A program made the position numbers and the translations under genes. From the NCBI GenBank assembly GCA_030432855.1, contig JAUILM010000245.1, forward strand, positions 1 to 8,029: a stretch of DNA of 8,029 nt, read 5' to 3'. This DNA is from Bacteroidia bacterium. GTDB lineage: Bacteria > Bacteroidota > Bacteroidia > Chitinophagales > Saprospiraceae. The notes beneath the pieces are model-generated. The model was not told where the DNA came from. It ran no database searches and was given only the letters and a program-made list of their open reading frames with translations. Of the stretch, positions 1-6,985 are shown piece by piece. How positions within the stretch are numbered: position 1 is the stretch's first letter; each line of letters opens with the position of its first letter.

Positions 1-439
1 CAACGGGAGCAAGGGCCAGACCCAATCCCAGAATGAGGTGACAGAGAGCTGTAAATCGCTTCGTATAGCTATATCCCAGTATCACAATCAACGCGACAGG
101 AGAAAGATAGAAGCAAAGTGGATTTATGGTATAGGTGGTTACCACAAAAAGGAGCGCATTCACGATCACAAATATGAGGGCGTTTCGGGCAGTGATTTGA
201 CCTGAAGGTATCTCACGTACCCTGGTACGCGGATTCTTTTCATCAATTTCTCTATCCACGTATCGGTTAAACGCCATGGCAGCGCTTCTGGCAAAAACCA
301 TACATAGTATCACCTTTAGCAGCAGAGCTGGCCATTGGGCAGTCTGGTATTGCATATACCCCAGAGAAAACCCTAATAATGCAAAGGGCAAAGCGAAGAT
401 CGTGTGACTAAACTTAACGAGCGAAAGATACTTCTTCAT
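1..439 (-). CDS. ubiA: UbiA-family prenyltransferase (MqnP/4-hydroxybenzoate polyprenyltransferase type), N-terminal part
   Basis: Integral membrane prenyltransferase that would attach a polyprenyl chain to an aromatic acceptor in quinone biosynthesis. The reading frame begins at the ATG at 437-439 and stays open to the left edge, giving 146 residues of an expected 280-300; the C-terminal half is outside the window. The first Asp-rich prenyl-diphosphate/Mg site is intact: N58, D62 and D66 in FNRYVDREID, followed by NPRT at 69-72 and IPSGQ at 77-81. Hydrophobic helices lie near residues 12-29, 37-54, 84-102, 108-124 and 130-146. The stretch YSYTKRFT (123-130) is typical of the family just ahead of the second Asp motif, which is not visible. 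In Bacteroidota, proteins of this type can be MqnP of the futalosine menaquinone pathway or annotated UbiA; the visible part does not separate them. It lies 61 bp downstream of the DUF1573 gene, beyond a hairpin. There is no Shine-Dalgarno; the leader is TTTACTATTTCT. Confidence 0.9.
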   Translation of the reverse strand, partial: MKKYLSLVKFSHTIFALPFALLGFSLGYMQYQTAQWPALLLKVILCMVFARSAAMAFNRYVDREIDEKNPRTRVREIPSGQITARNALIFVIVNALLFVVTTYTINPLCFYLSPVALIVILGYSYTKRFTALCHLILGLGLALAPV

Positions 440-449
440 AGAAATAGTA

Positions 450-475
450 AAGGCCTGCATAAACATACAGGCCTT
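450..475 (-). terminator. hairpin terminator after the DUF1573 gene
   Basis: Perfect 8-bp inverted repeat: AAGGCCTG at 450-457 and CAGGCCTT at 468-475, with a 10-nt loop. It begins 25 bp past the DUF1573 stop on the minus strand. The stem is GC-rich in its core, and transcription continues into TTTACTATTTC, a T-rich but interrupted tail, so it may terminate imperfectly. Its far edge is only 10 nt from the ATG of the downstream prenyltransferase gene, so it could also limit read-through into that gene or affect its translation start. Confidence 0.65.
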
Positions 476-500
476 CGATATTATTTACCAGGACACTAAA

Positions 501-1010
501 TTAACTAGCGTCGTCTGATTTTTGAATTTCTCCAGTAATTGTCAGTACGGTCTTAGCTGGCTCAGTGTTAGCTGTGATAGTAACCGTCTTTGTCTGCTTA
601 CCGGACTTACCTTTTGAATCAAACTCAACCAGGATTTCTCCTTCCTCACCTGGTGCTACAGGTTCTTTAGTCCACGAAGGAGTAGTACAACCACAACTTG
701 GCTTGACATTACTCAAAACCAATGGTTCATTTCCTGTATTTTTGAAGGTGAAGACGTGAGATACCTTTTCTCCCTGCTCTATCATTCCATAGTCATGCTT
801 GGTTTCGGCAAATTCAACTGTTGTAGTTGGACCTGCAGGAACTGCATCGGCAGCTGGAGTAGGTACAGAGTTATCAGATGCTGCTACTGCACCTGCTTCT
901 TCTGTTGTATCAGTGCTGGCTGAGCTTGCGGTTTCGTTATTGCAGCTCATCACCATCAGACCCATGATGGCAACTACCATTAGTGTTAAGGGCAATCTGT
1001 AACTTTTCAT
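501..1010 (-). CDS. DUF1573 domain lipoprotein
   Basis: Predicted exported lipoprotein of 169 residues with one DUF1573 domain, an Ig-like/ASH-type beta-sandwich common in Bacteroidota whose molecular role is not established. The N-terminus has K2 and R5, a hydrophobic core at 6-21 and a lipobox ending VMSC, so lipidation is expected at C23. Residues 24-64 form a low-complexity Ala/Thr/Ser/Asp/Pro-rich linker of the kind that spaces a domain from the membrane. The folded domain runs from about 65 to 163, from VEFAETKHDYG to LTITGEI. It carries FTFKNTGNEPL (87-97) and the family hallmark PSCGCTTP (104-111), with C106 and C108 as a possible redox or metal pair. The ATG at 1008-1010 is the only start that gives a full signal sequence. 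A promoter candidate lies just upstream and a hairpin follows the stop, so it is probably a single-gene transcript. Confidence 0.9.
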   Translation of the reverse strand: MKSYRLPLTLMVVAIMGLMVMSCNNETASSASTDTTEEAGAVAASDNSVPTPAADAVPAGPTTTVEFAETKHDYGMIEQGEKVSHVFTFKNTGNEPLVLSNVKPSCGCTTPSWTKEPVAPGEEGEILVEFDSKGKSGKQTKTVTITANTEPAKTVLTITGEIQKSDDAS

Positions 1011-1033
1011 TTCTGGTTTACTTTAATTTTAGA

Positions 1034-1065
1034 CAAAAATAGATGTTTTTGATCACTATATGAAA
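1034..1065 (-). promoter_or_regulatory. Bacteroidetes-type promoter for the DUF1573 gene
   Basis: On the minus strand, TATTTTTG at 1041-1034 matches the Bacteroidetes -7 consensus TAnnTTTG exactly. TTTC at 1065-1062, one base off the -33 TTTG box, precedes it by a 20-nt spacer, which is in the usual range. Transcription would start near 1028, leaving a short A-rich leader of roughly 18 nt ahead of the ATG at 1010. The assignment is by consensus only; A/T-rich DNA gives chance matches. Confidence 0.5.
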
Positions 1066-1126
1066 GGCCTCACTTTAATATTTATTGCCTTGAGAACGTG
1101 AAAATAAGACAAAACTGACAAAAAAG

Positions 1127-2758
1127 CTATTTCTGACAGAATGCAAGAAACTCTTCAGCTCCCAGAGCATTGAGGCAATCAGTGACCTCTAACCATCCCT
1201 TTCTTGCAATGATCACGCCAAACGCAATGTCTGTAATGGCTTCTTTCGCGTGTGCATCGGGGTTTACGCAGATCTTCACGCCTCTCTCGGTCGCCTTCCT
1301 GATCCAGGTCCAGTCGAGATCCAGACGATAGGGATTGGCATTTAGTTCGATAGCTACCTGATTGGCAGCACAGGCGTCTATGACCCGCATCATATCCAGC
1401 GGATAGCCCTCTCGCCCCAGTAGCAGCCGCCCGGTAGGATGCCCTAGTATGTTAGTATGTGGATGCTCAATGGCTTTTACAATCCTTTGCGTTGCCTTCT
1501 CCTCATCCATTTTAATATTGGTATGAACGGAAGCTATCACAAAGTCAAAACCTGCTCTTGTCTCTTCATCATAATCCAGACCACCGTCGCTTAGTATATC
1601 ACACTCGATACCCTTCAAAACCTGAAAGGAATCATCAAGGGCATTCAAACGATCGATTTCACCCCACTGCTGAGGCAACCTGGCGGTCTGCACACCATTT
1701 GCGTATACCGCGACCTGACTATGATCAGTAATGCCGAGATAGGAATATCCAAGTCCCTTCGCAAATTTCGCCATCTCCTCTATTGAATCAATCCCATCAC
1801 TGAAAGTCGAGTGCGTATGGATGACCCCTTTGATATCGGCATCCGTGACCAGTACATCCGGTGATGGAGGATCGTTCCTCAGACCCAATAGATCGCGTGT
1901 CTCAGCCGGCATATCGGGTAATCCCAGCTGCTCAAAGATTTCCAGTTCTGATGCTTTTTCAGCAGGTATCTTGACAGAATCCACAAATGGCTGTGGACCA
2001 GTAGAAATAAACCAATCAAGTTCAAAATGCTCACCCGTCATCTCGATTTTTACCGGCAAGGTCTCTCTGTAGGTTCCTTCCCATATGCCTGGTGTCGATG
2101 ACTGAACATCCAGATCGGGGATACCAACAGTAGCAAAATCGAGGTCACCACTATTTTCTACAAGAATATGCACCACACTAAGTACAGGCATCTTCCTGCG
2201 GAAAGTACCGCTAAACTCTATCCGACGCTTGGGCAGTGCATCATGCATATGACCAATCAGTTCTTCTGCAAGCTCTTTCACAGCCGCGTAAAGAAAGTTG
2301 TCCTGATGCTTGAGATGAAAAAGTAGCTGCTTGCGAACCTCTTCCTGCGTTTTGGCCCCAAATCCCTTTAATTCTATTAATCTATTTTCGTTGCAGGCAT
2401 ATAAAAGCTCTGTGGCACTCTCCACTCCCAGCTCCTTCCAGGCTGTCATAATCTTCTTTGGGCCCAGTCCCTTAATCATCACCAACTTCTGTATCCCTGG
2501 CGGTACTTCTGCTTTATACCGCTCCAGCGTTTTCATTTTCCCGCTGTCAATCAGTTCCTGAATTTTCGCAGAGATAGCACTTCCAACACCTTCCAAAGAC
2601 TGAATCTCCTCAGAAGACATTTCTGTGAGGGGTGTACCCAGTTTTCTCAGTAAAGCATACGCTTTCTGATATGATCGTATTTTGAAAGGATTTTCTCCTT
2701 TTAGCTCCATCAATTTGGCAAGTAAATTAAATGATGCAGCTATCTCCTTATTAGTCAT
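1127..2758 (-). CDS. polX: PolX-family protein with PHP domain and degenerate polymerase site
   Basis: 543 residues in the order of bacterial family X DNA polymerases, but slightly shorter than the usual ~570. Residues 1-150 hold three helix-hairpin-helix DNA-binding motifs (LEGVGS 55-60, IKGLGP 95-100, LKGFGA 130-135). Residues 160-255 are a palm-like nucleotidyltransferase region with GTFRR at 184-188. From about 312 to the end is a PHP domain with all nine expected metal ligands: H314, H316, D321, H346, E385, H412, H440, D501 and H503. The family performs gap-filling synthesis plus Mn-dependent 3'-5' exonuclease in base-excision repair. Here the polymerase Asp pair seems replaced by V195 and H197, only D248 remains, and the GSKxHN nucleotide-binding motif is missing. 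I therefore infer a PHP nuclease or phosphoesterase without polymerase activity. It follows the DUF4340 gene by 34 bp, as the last gene of the gld run. The ATG at 2758 gives the expected family N-terminus. Confidence 0.88.
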   Translation of the reverse strand: MTNKEIAASFNLLAKLMELKGENPFKIRSYQKAYALLRKLGTPLTEMSSEEIQSLEGVGSAISAKIQELIDSGKMKTLERYKAEVPPGIQKLVMIKGLGPKKIMTAWKELGVESATELLYACNENRLIELKGFGAKTQEEVRKQLLFHLKHQDNFLYAAVKELAEELIGHMHDALPKRRIEFSGTFRRKMPVLSVVHILVENSGDLDFATVGIPDLDVQSSTPGIWEGTYRETLPVKIEMTGEHFELDWFISTGPQPFVDSVKIPAEKASELEIFEQLGLPDMPAETRDLLGLRNDPPSPDVLVTDADIKGVIHTHSTFSDGIDSIEEMAKFAKGLGYSYLGITDHSQVAVYANGVQTARLPQQWGEIDRLNALDDSFQVLKGIECDILSDGGLDYDEETRAGFDFVIASVHTNIKMDEEKATQRIVKAIEHPHTNILGHPTGRLLLGREGYPLDMMRVIDACAANQVAIELNANPYRLDLDWTWIRKATERGVKICVNPDAHAKEAITDIAFGVIIARKGWLEVTDCLNALGAEEFLAFCQK

Positions 2759-2774
2759 CTATTTCTATATCAGA

Positions 2775-2792
2775 ATCTGAATCTGTTCAGAT
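2775..2792 (-). repeat. small inverted repeat between the DUF4340 and polX genes
   Basis: ATCTGAA at 2775-2781 and TTCAGAT at 2786-2792 form a perfect 7-bp inverted repeat with a 4-nt loop. It starts immediately after the DUF4340 stop codon and fills half of the 34-bp gap before polX. No T-run follows on the minus strand, so it is not a standard terminator; it could be an RNA-processing or attenuation element, or chance. A GAATCT tandem duplication at 2773-2784 overlaps it. Confidence 0.35.
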
Positions 2793-3713
2793 CTAGTTAA
2801 ATATTTCTGAGAATTTTCCGAATAACCTATCATGTACTCCAATGGTATCAGATAAAAAGAAGGCATCCGCATTCATCGAAGAATTTAAAACAAAAGGTTG
2901 TGACGCTCCTTCTGCCTGATAGCAAGTGATAGTTACAGGTCCGGTCATATTATTTCCTTCAAAAGTAATCTCCTTTATTTTCTGACCAACTTGTGATCTG
3001 TCATCGAGAAACGCGGTACCACTTACAGAACTGATGTTGGACAGATAACTAGCCATGGCGGTGGAGTCAACTTCCGTCACATCCGTCATCCAGCTGTTTC
3101 CATTCTTGGCTATCTCTATCCTGGTAGTTCCCTCCTGGAAGGAAACTTTTGTCAGGTCTGCCTGATTTAATTTCAACATGGATTTGTCCCGGTAATTATC
3201 AAAACTTTGGGTAAGTGTCATACTGAGAAAACCATCAACCGCATATACGGCATCGTCATTCAGTAACCTGATATATGATATACCACTACGTGTTGCCTGA
3301 TTGAAGCTAAAACGACCCGCGACCAGTTCCTTCACCTTCTTTCCACCCGCATAGATATCGATCACTGTCCCTGTACTATCATCCACATTATATTCAGAAA
3401 AGCGCTCCGCATTTTTTGATACAATTCTTTCTGCCCTTATTGATTCCAGATTAGACAGCAATGTACCCACACTACCCATGGCCAGATCAAACGACTGACC
3501 ATTACGTTGGAGAACCCACTGTCCACCTGACCTATCTAGAGTAAATGATGGCTCACCCTCAGATGGTTGTATCTCTATTTTTGTAACCGATGCAGTATCA
3601 ATCTGCAAAATATTGGGATCAAAACTTCGGTCTTTAGGTCCACCGAATAATTTAGTCATTAAATAAATCAATAATAAGGCACCAAAGACAATACCTAGTG
3701 TTTTATTATTCAT
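2793..3713 (-). CDS. DUF4340 domain membrane-anchored protein
   Basis: 306-residue protein recognisable as DUF4340, a family of unknown biochemical function often encoded beside GldG-type ABC components. The N-terminus is an uncleaved-looking membrane anchor (hydrophobic 6-20, K4 before it and K21 after it), with no lipobox Cys, which puts the rest outside the cytoplasm. The body contains two similar segments: VTKIEIQ (43-49) through W66 and LLSNLESI (85-92), and LTKVSFQ (187-193) through W208 and YLSNISSV (223-230). Each reads as beta-strands, a Gly-x-Trp turn and a helix, suggesting a duplicated fold. The gene is 23 bp downstream of gldG in an AT-rich gap and 34 bp upstream of polX. From position and topology I infer an accessory subunit of the GldAFG complex; no enzymatic motif is visible. 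Confidence 0.85.
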   Translation of the reverse strand: MNNKTLGIVFGALLLIYLMTKLFGGPKDRSFDPNILQIDTASVTKIEIQPSEGEPSFTLDRSGGQWVLQRNGQSFDLAMGSVGTLLSNLESIRAERIVSKNAERFSEYNVDDSTGTVIDIYAGGKKVKELVAGRFSFNQATRSGISYIRLLNDDAVYAVDGFLSMTLTQSFDNYRDKSMLKLNQADLTKVSFQEGTTRIEIAKNGNSWMTDVTEVDSTAMASYLSNISSVSGTAFLDDRSQVGQKIKEITFEGNNMTGPVTITCYQAEGASQPFVLNSSMNADAFFLSDTIGVHDRLFGKFSEIFN

Positions 3714-3736
3714 AAATAATTATTTTAATAGATACT

Positions 3737-5227
3737 TTAAACCCAACGCTCCTGCATCCTTCGCATGCGTTCAGATTTGCTTTTTTGTCCTCTCAGAAAA
3801 CCATAGATTAAAATCAAGGCAATTGGTAGCAGGAAATTCATGTATTTTAGAAGAGACCTGGTTCCATCTTCCAGCTCATCTATCGGGCGACTGGAAACAC
3901 CTTTAGTACGCAACTCAATAAGTCCTGTATCATCGGAAAGCCAATCAATACTATTGACAAACAAACTCACATTATCAGGATTCTGACCTCGCTGGCCACT
4001 TACAGCAAAATTTCCATCTGCCACCACTATTAATTTCCCGGGTACTGATCCAAAATTTCCTTCTACCAGACCTGCAATAGGAATATGCTGCTGTGGAAAA
4101 TCCGTGGCAGTCCATTGCTTTTGAATATCAAAATAAGTAGGTGCTTTCACTGATCCTGATTTTTCAGAAGTACTCACGAGTGGAGTAAACCGTAAGGTAC
4201 TATCCCCCATAAACCGCACAGGACTTGCAAATTCGAAAATGACCTGCTCGAGTCCATCGGTAATAGGATGCTCAGGAAAACTATTTACCAAAGGAAGAAA
4301 TGGAAAACTCACCTGATTATTAAAGGTCAGAAATCCGGACCTCTGTTGTACCGTCACATTGCCGCATGATGCATCCGTAATGAAACTATCATCTACCAAA
4401 ATCCCTTTGCCAGCGAGCCATGCTGCCAAACCAATATCCACGGCAGAACCACTGGCATTGGATAAATCACCCGTAACCCGGTCAAACGCCAAAAACAGGT
4501 GTCCTCCACGACCAAGAAAGGCATCCAACTTGGCAAGTTCTGTTGTACCGAAAGAATCCGCCGGTGCCACCATGGCCACCGTTTTAAATCTAGCATCGAT
4601 CTCTCCCACAGAAGGGAGATCTATGGCCTCTACATTATATAAAATACTAAGCGACTGATAGGCTTGAGAAAGCTCCTGCAGGCCGGGTTCACCATGGCCC
4701 TGAATGAGCCCTATAGAGGGTTTATCAAGTACGGCTAATTTCTTTATTCCCGTAGTCAACGCATACTCCATCGGTCCACCAGGTTGCACAAAGGGGATAA
4801 CCTCCTGCTGTTCTCCCAATTTGATAATGGCGCCAAGAAATGCTTTCTGTTGTTTTGCCTGATCTTTTTCGCGCACATTAATCATCACCGGCGAAATCCC
4901 GTTTTGCACGGCTTCTTCCTCTATTGCGGGGTCTTCATTTGGATTCACGAATTCATAGTCCACGTATCCTCGAGACAGATTTGCGTACTCAACCAGCATT
5001 TCCTGAAAATCACGCTTCGTCTTGGCAACATTTGCAGGCAGGTCCTGGGAAAAATATGCCTTGACTGTGACAGGATCCTCAAGGTCCCTTAAAATATTTT
5101 TTGTCGCATTACTCAGTGTATACTGCTTTCCCTCAGTAAGATCTACCCTAAAAAAAAGTTGTCGGGAAAGCACGTTGACAAGCAAGACGATACCAGCGAC
5201 TAATAAAACTGAAACTGTGTTTTTCAT
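3737..5227 (-). CDS. gldG: GldG-type ABC transporter extracytoplasmic subunit
   Basis: 496-residue auxiliary subunit of the gliding-motility-type ABC transporter. A first membrane helix (6-24) is followed by the family signature VDLTEGKQYTLS (28-39), a long extracytoplasmic region, and a second helix (462-479) with a basic cytoplasmic tail. The middle contains LIQGHGEPGL (174-183), the GHGE motif of this family, and a later VVADGNFAVSG (401-411) followed by NSIDWLSDD (425-433), the usual end of the globular domain. GldG works with GldF and GldA; in Flavobacterium johnsoniae gldA, gldF and gldG are required for gliding, but homologues also occur in bacteria not known to glide, so motility should not be assumed. 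The ATG at 5225-5227 is 2 bp after the gldF stop, consistent with translational coupling. It is a separate gene rather than one of the fused GldFG forms. Confidence 0.92.
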   Translation of the reverse strand: MKNTVSVLLVAGIVLLVNVLSRQLFFRVDLTEGKQYTLSNATKNILRDLEDPVTVKAYFSQDLPANVAKTKRDFQEMLVEYANLSRGYVDYEFVNPNEDPAIEEEAVQNGISPVMINVREKDQAKQQKAFLGAIIKLGEQQEVIPFVQPGGPMEYALTTGIKKLAVLDKPSIGLIQGHGEPGLQELSQAYQSLSILYNVEAIDLPSVGEIDARFKTVAMVAPADSFGTTELAKLDAFLGRGGHLFLAFDRVTGDLSNASGSAVDIGLAAWLAGKGILVDDSFITDASCGNVTVQQRSGFLTFNNQVSFPFLPLVNSFPEHPITDGLEQVIFEFASPVRFMGDSTLRFTPLVSTSEKSGSVKAPTYFDIQKQWTATDFPQQHIPIAGLVEGNFGSVPGKLIVVADGNFAVSGQRGQNPDNVSLFVNSIDWLSDDTGLIELRTKGVSSRPIDELEDGTRSLLKYMNFLLPIALILIYGFLRGQKSKSERMRRMQERWV

Positions 5228-5229
5228 CG

Positions 5230-5946
5230 TTACTTCTTTTTAGTAATCATATACTCTGACAGTAAAATCCCAAAGACCGTAATCGAAAGGAAATAAATGA
5301 TATCCTTGGTATCGAGGACACCTCTACTAATAGATTCAAAGTGCGTAGTAAGGCTAAGCGTATTAAAAATCTCGCTAATCCACCCCGAAGTACTGCCCGC
5401 AATGATTCCGAATAAAAAATGTAGAAAAATACCGATCAATAACGCAAGTAAGAAAGCTACAATTTGGTTGTTGGTTATACTACTTGCAAAAATTCCTACA
5501 CTAATATATACGCCACTCATTAATAACAAACCTACATACCCACTGATGGTGGCTCCATGATCAATATTCCCTATACTGGCCACTGTAATATAATAAGGTA
5601 GTGTAAAAGCCAATGCTATTGACACCAGAAGAAAGCATGCTAGCCATTTACCCAGTACGAGCTGCCGGTTGGTTATTGATTTAGTGAGTAGCATCTCTAT
5701 AGTTCCTGTTTTCTTTTCTTCCGCGATTTGCCGCATAGTGATCGCTGGAATAAAAAAGAATAAAGTCCAGAATGCAACACCAAAAAAAACCTGAAGACTT
5801 GCTTCTTTCACAAAGAAAATATCGCCTCCAAATAACCATGTAAAAAATCCACTAAAGCCCAGGAATGCGATAAGCATTATATAAGCTACCAGTGAATCAA
5901 AAAATGAATGAAGTTCTCGTTTAGCAATGATCCATACCGGATTCAT
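5230..5946 (-). CDS. gldF: GldF-type ABC-2 permease
   Basis: Membrane subunit of the GldAFG ABC-2 type transporter, 238 residues from the ATG at 5946. An in-frame GTG two codons upstream (5952) would add only two residues; I prefer ATG because the product then begins MNPVWIIAKREL, the usual family opening. In this numbering six hydrophobic helices lie near 18-39, 49-69, 101-125, 135-156, 162-184 and 214-233. Between helices 2 and 3 is the coupling segment MRQIAEEKKTGTIEMLLT (71-88), the EEK-GT-E signature of ABC-2 permeases that contacts the ATPase. The product ends in MITKKK, a short basic cytoplasmic tail. The gene lies 16 bp after gldA and 2 bp before gldG. An out-of-frame ATG directly followed by TGA occurs at 5954, between the gldA stop and the start. 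Confidence 0.92.
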   Translation of the reverse strand: MNPVWIIAKRELHSFFDSLVAYIMLIAFLGFSGFFTWLFGGDIFFVKEASLQVFFGVAFWTLFFFIPAITMRQIAEEKKTGTIEMLLTKSITNRQLVLGKWLACFLLVSIALAFTLPYYITVASIGNIDHGATISGYVGLLLMSGVYISVGIFASSITNNQIVAFLLALLIGIFLHFLFGIIAGSTSGWISEIFNTLSLTTHFESISRGVLDTKDIIYFLSITVFGILLSEYMITKKK

Positions 5947-5962
5947 AGTCACATAGATTTTA

Positions 5963-6886
5963 TTAATTCATAGTTAATTCACGGAAAATATCCTCCAATT
6001 TTGTTTCGAGCGGCACCATCTCAGTGAGTACCCAGCCCTTTTCACAACACATTTTAAAAATGTCATGATTGCTCTGCCTGTCTGAAACGCTTTGAATTTC
6101 ATATTTCGCTTCCTGACCTTCTAAAAAGTCGACTGTCGAAATACTTGGCAATGCATGTAGTGCATGAAAGACCTGATCTCTATTCGGGGCCTCAATTTTC
6201 ACCTGCAGTACCTGCTGTCCCTGCGCCTGTTTACGTAAAGTATCAGCAGTCCCGTCTGCCACTATTTTGCCTCGATTTATAATCAGAATTCTATCACAGG
6301 TAGCTTCAACTTCAGGTAAGATGTGCGTGCTAAGGATTACCGTTTTCTCCTTACCTAACTGCCTGATTAAATCACGAATTTCAACAATTTGATTTGGGTC
6401 AAGACCAGTGGTAGGCTCATCCAGAATCAGTAATTCCGGATCGTGTATCATAGCTTGTGCAAGTCCTACCCGTTGTCTGTATCCTTTGGAGAGCTCACCA
6501 ATCTTTTTATGCTTTTCAATATCGAGACCGCAAAGCTTCACCATCTGCTTGATGCGCTCATCCACTAGATTTGCCGGTACCTTTTGTAGTGCGGCGCAGA
6601 ATGCCAAATAATCAATCACCGGCATGTCCAGATAGAGCGGATTATGCTCGGGCAGATACCCGATTTTGCCTTTCATGTTATTATTCTTTATAGAAAGGCC
6701 ATTCATTAATACGTCTCCCTCCTCAATGTCGAGATATCCGGTAATAATCTTCATGGTGGTGGTCTTACCCGCACCATTTGGTCCCAGAAATCCAAGGATT
6801 TCACCGGTCTTTACCTTAAATGAAATGTCGTCAACAGCTTTCTGATAACCGTAACTTTTTGTCAAGCGATCTATTGATATATCCAT
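5963..6886 (-). CDS. gldA: GldA-type ABC transporter ATP-binding subunit
   Basis: Cytoplasmic ATPase of the GldAFG transporter, 307 residues. It has Walker A GPNGAGKT (35-42), the family Q-loop variant YLPEHNPLY (77-85) with Glu in place of Gln, the ABC signature LSKGYRQ (132-138), Walker B LLILDEP (152-158), D-loop GLDP (161-164) and switch His in LSTHIL (H188). A C-terminal region (about 220-307) ending LETKLEDIFRELT matches the extension of this subfamily. The frame extends upstream to a GTG at 6913, but the ATG at 6886 gives MDISIDRLTKSYG, which matches the start of ABC domains, so I chose it. It is the first gene of the run and shares its upstream region with the divergent plus-strand gene. 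No Shine-Dalgarno is seen; the leader is AAATAAAATTGGAA. Confidence 0.93.
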   Translation of the reverse strand: MDISIDRLTKSYGYQKAVDDISFKVKTGEILGFLGPNGAGKTTTMKIITGYLDIEEGDVLMNGLSIKNNNMKGKIGYLPEHNPLYLDMPVIDYLAFCAALQKVPANLVDERIKQMVKLCGLDIEKHKKIGELSKGYRQRVGLAQAMIHDPELLILDEPTTGLDPNQIVEIRDLIRQLGKEKTVILSTHILPEVEATCDRILIINRGKIVADGTADTLRKQAQGQQVLQVKIEAPNRDQVFHALHALPSISTVDFLEGQEAKYEIQSVSDRQSNHDIFKMCCEKGWVLTEMVPLETKLEDIFRELTMN

Positions 6887-6985
6887 TTCCAATTTTATTT
6901 GAATCGTACACACAACTGATACCAGGGGTACGAAATGAAAGCGGACGCTAATTTAAAATTTGTTTATATATCTTACAATCATCAC
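6887..6985. promoter_or_regulatory. divergent intergenic region of gldA and the HsdR-N-like gene
   Basis: This stretch separates the two divergent start codons and must hold, or lie close to, the promoters of both. I see no full TTTG plus TAnnTTTG pair on either strand. The nearest element is AAAATTTG at 6955-6962 on the plus strand, one base from the -7 consensus. It would start transcription near 6969 and fit the plus-strand ATG at 6986 rather than the one at 6935, but no -33 box accompanies it. There is no convincing operator palindrome. Confidence 0.35.

Noticed and set aside
565..1002. Two plus-strand open frames opposite the DUF1573 gene
   Set aside because: Both mirror the lipoprotein coding sequence; the low-complexity Ala/Val-rich one is the reverse of the Ala/Thr-rich linker.
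1062..1075. AGGCCT palindrome flanked by AAAG/CTTT upstream of the DUF1573 gene
   Set aside because: The arms do not extend beyond the six-base palindrome in register; it looks like chance and partly overlaps the -33 box.
1131..1141. Palindrome TTCTG-A-CAGAA at the polX end, with a T-run nearby on the minus strand
   Set aside because: The loop would be one base, the arms are five pairs, and the T-run does not follow the stem directly. It is not a credible terminator.
4359..4658. 99-codon open frame on the plus strand within gldG
   Set aside because: It lies wholly inside a well-supported minus-strand gene, and its translation resembles no family I know; it is a shadow frame.
4784..5092. 102-codon plus-strand open frame opposite gldG
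   Set aside because: Complementary to the conserved N-terminal half of GldG, with an unlikely composition; treated as antisense noise.
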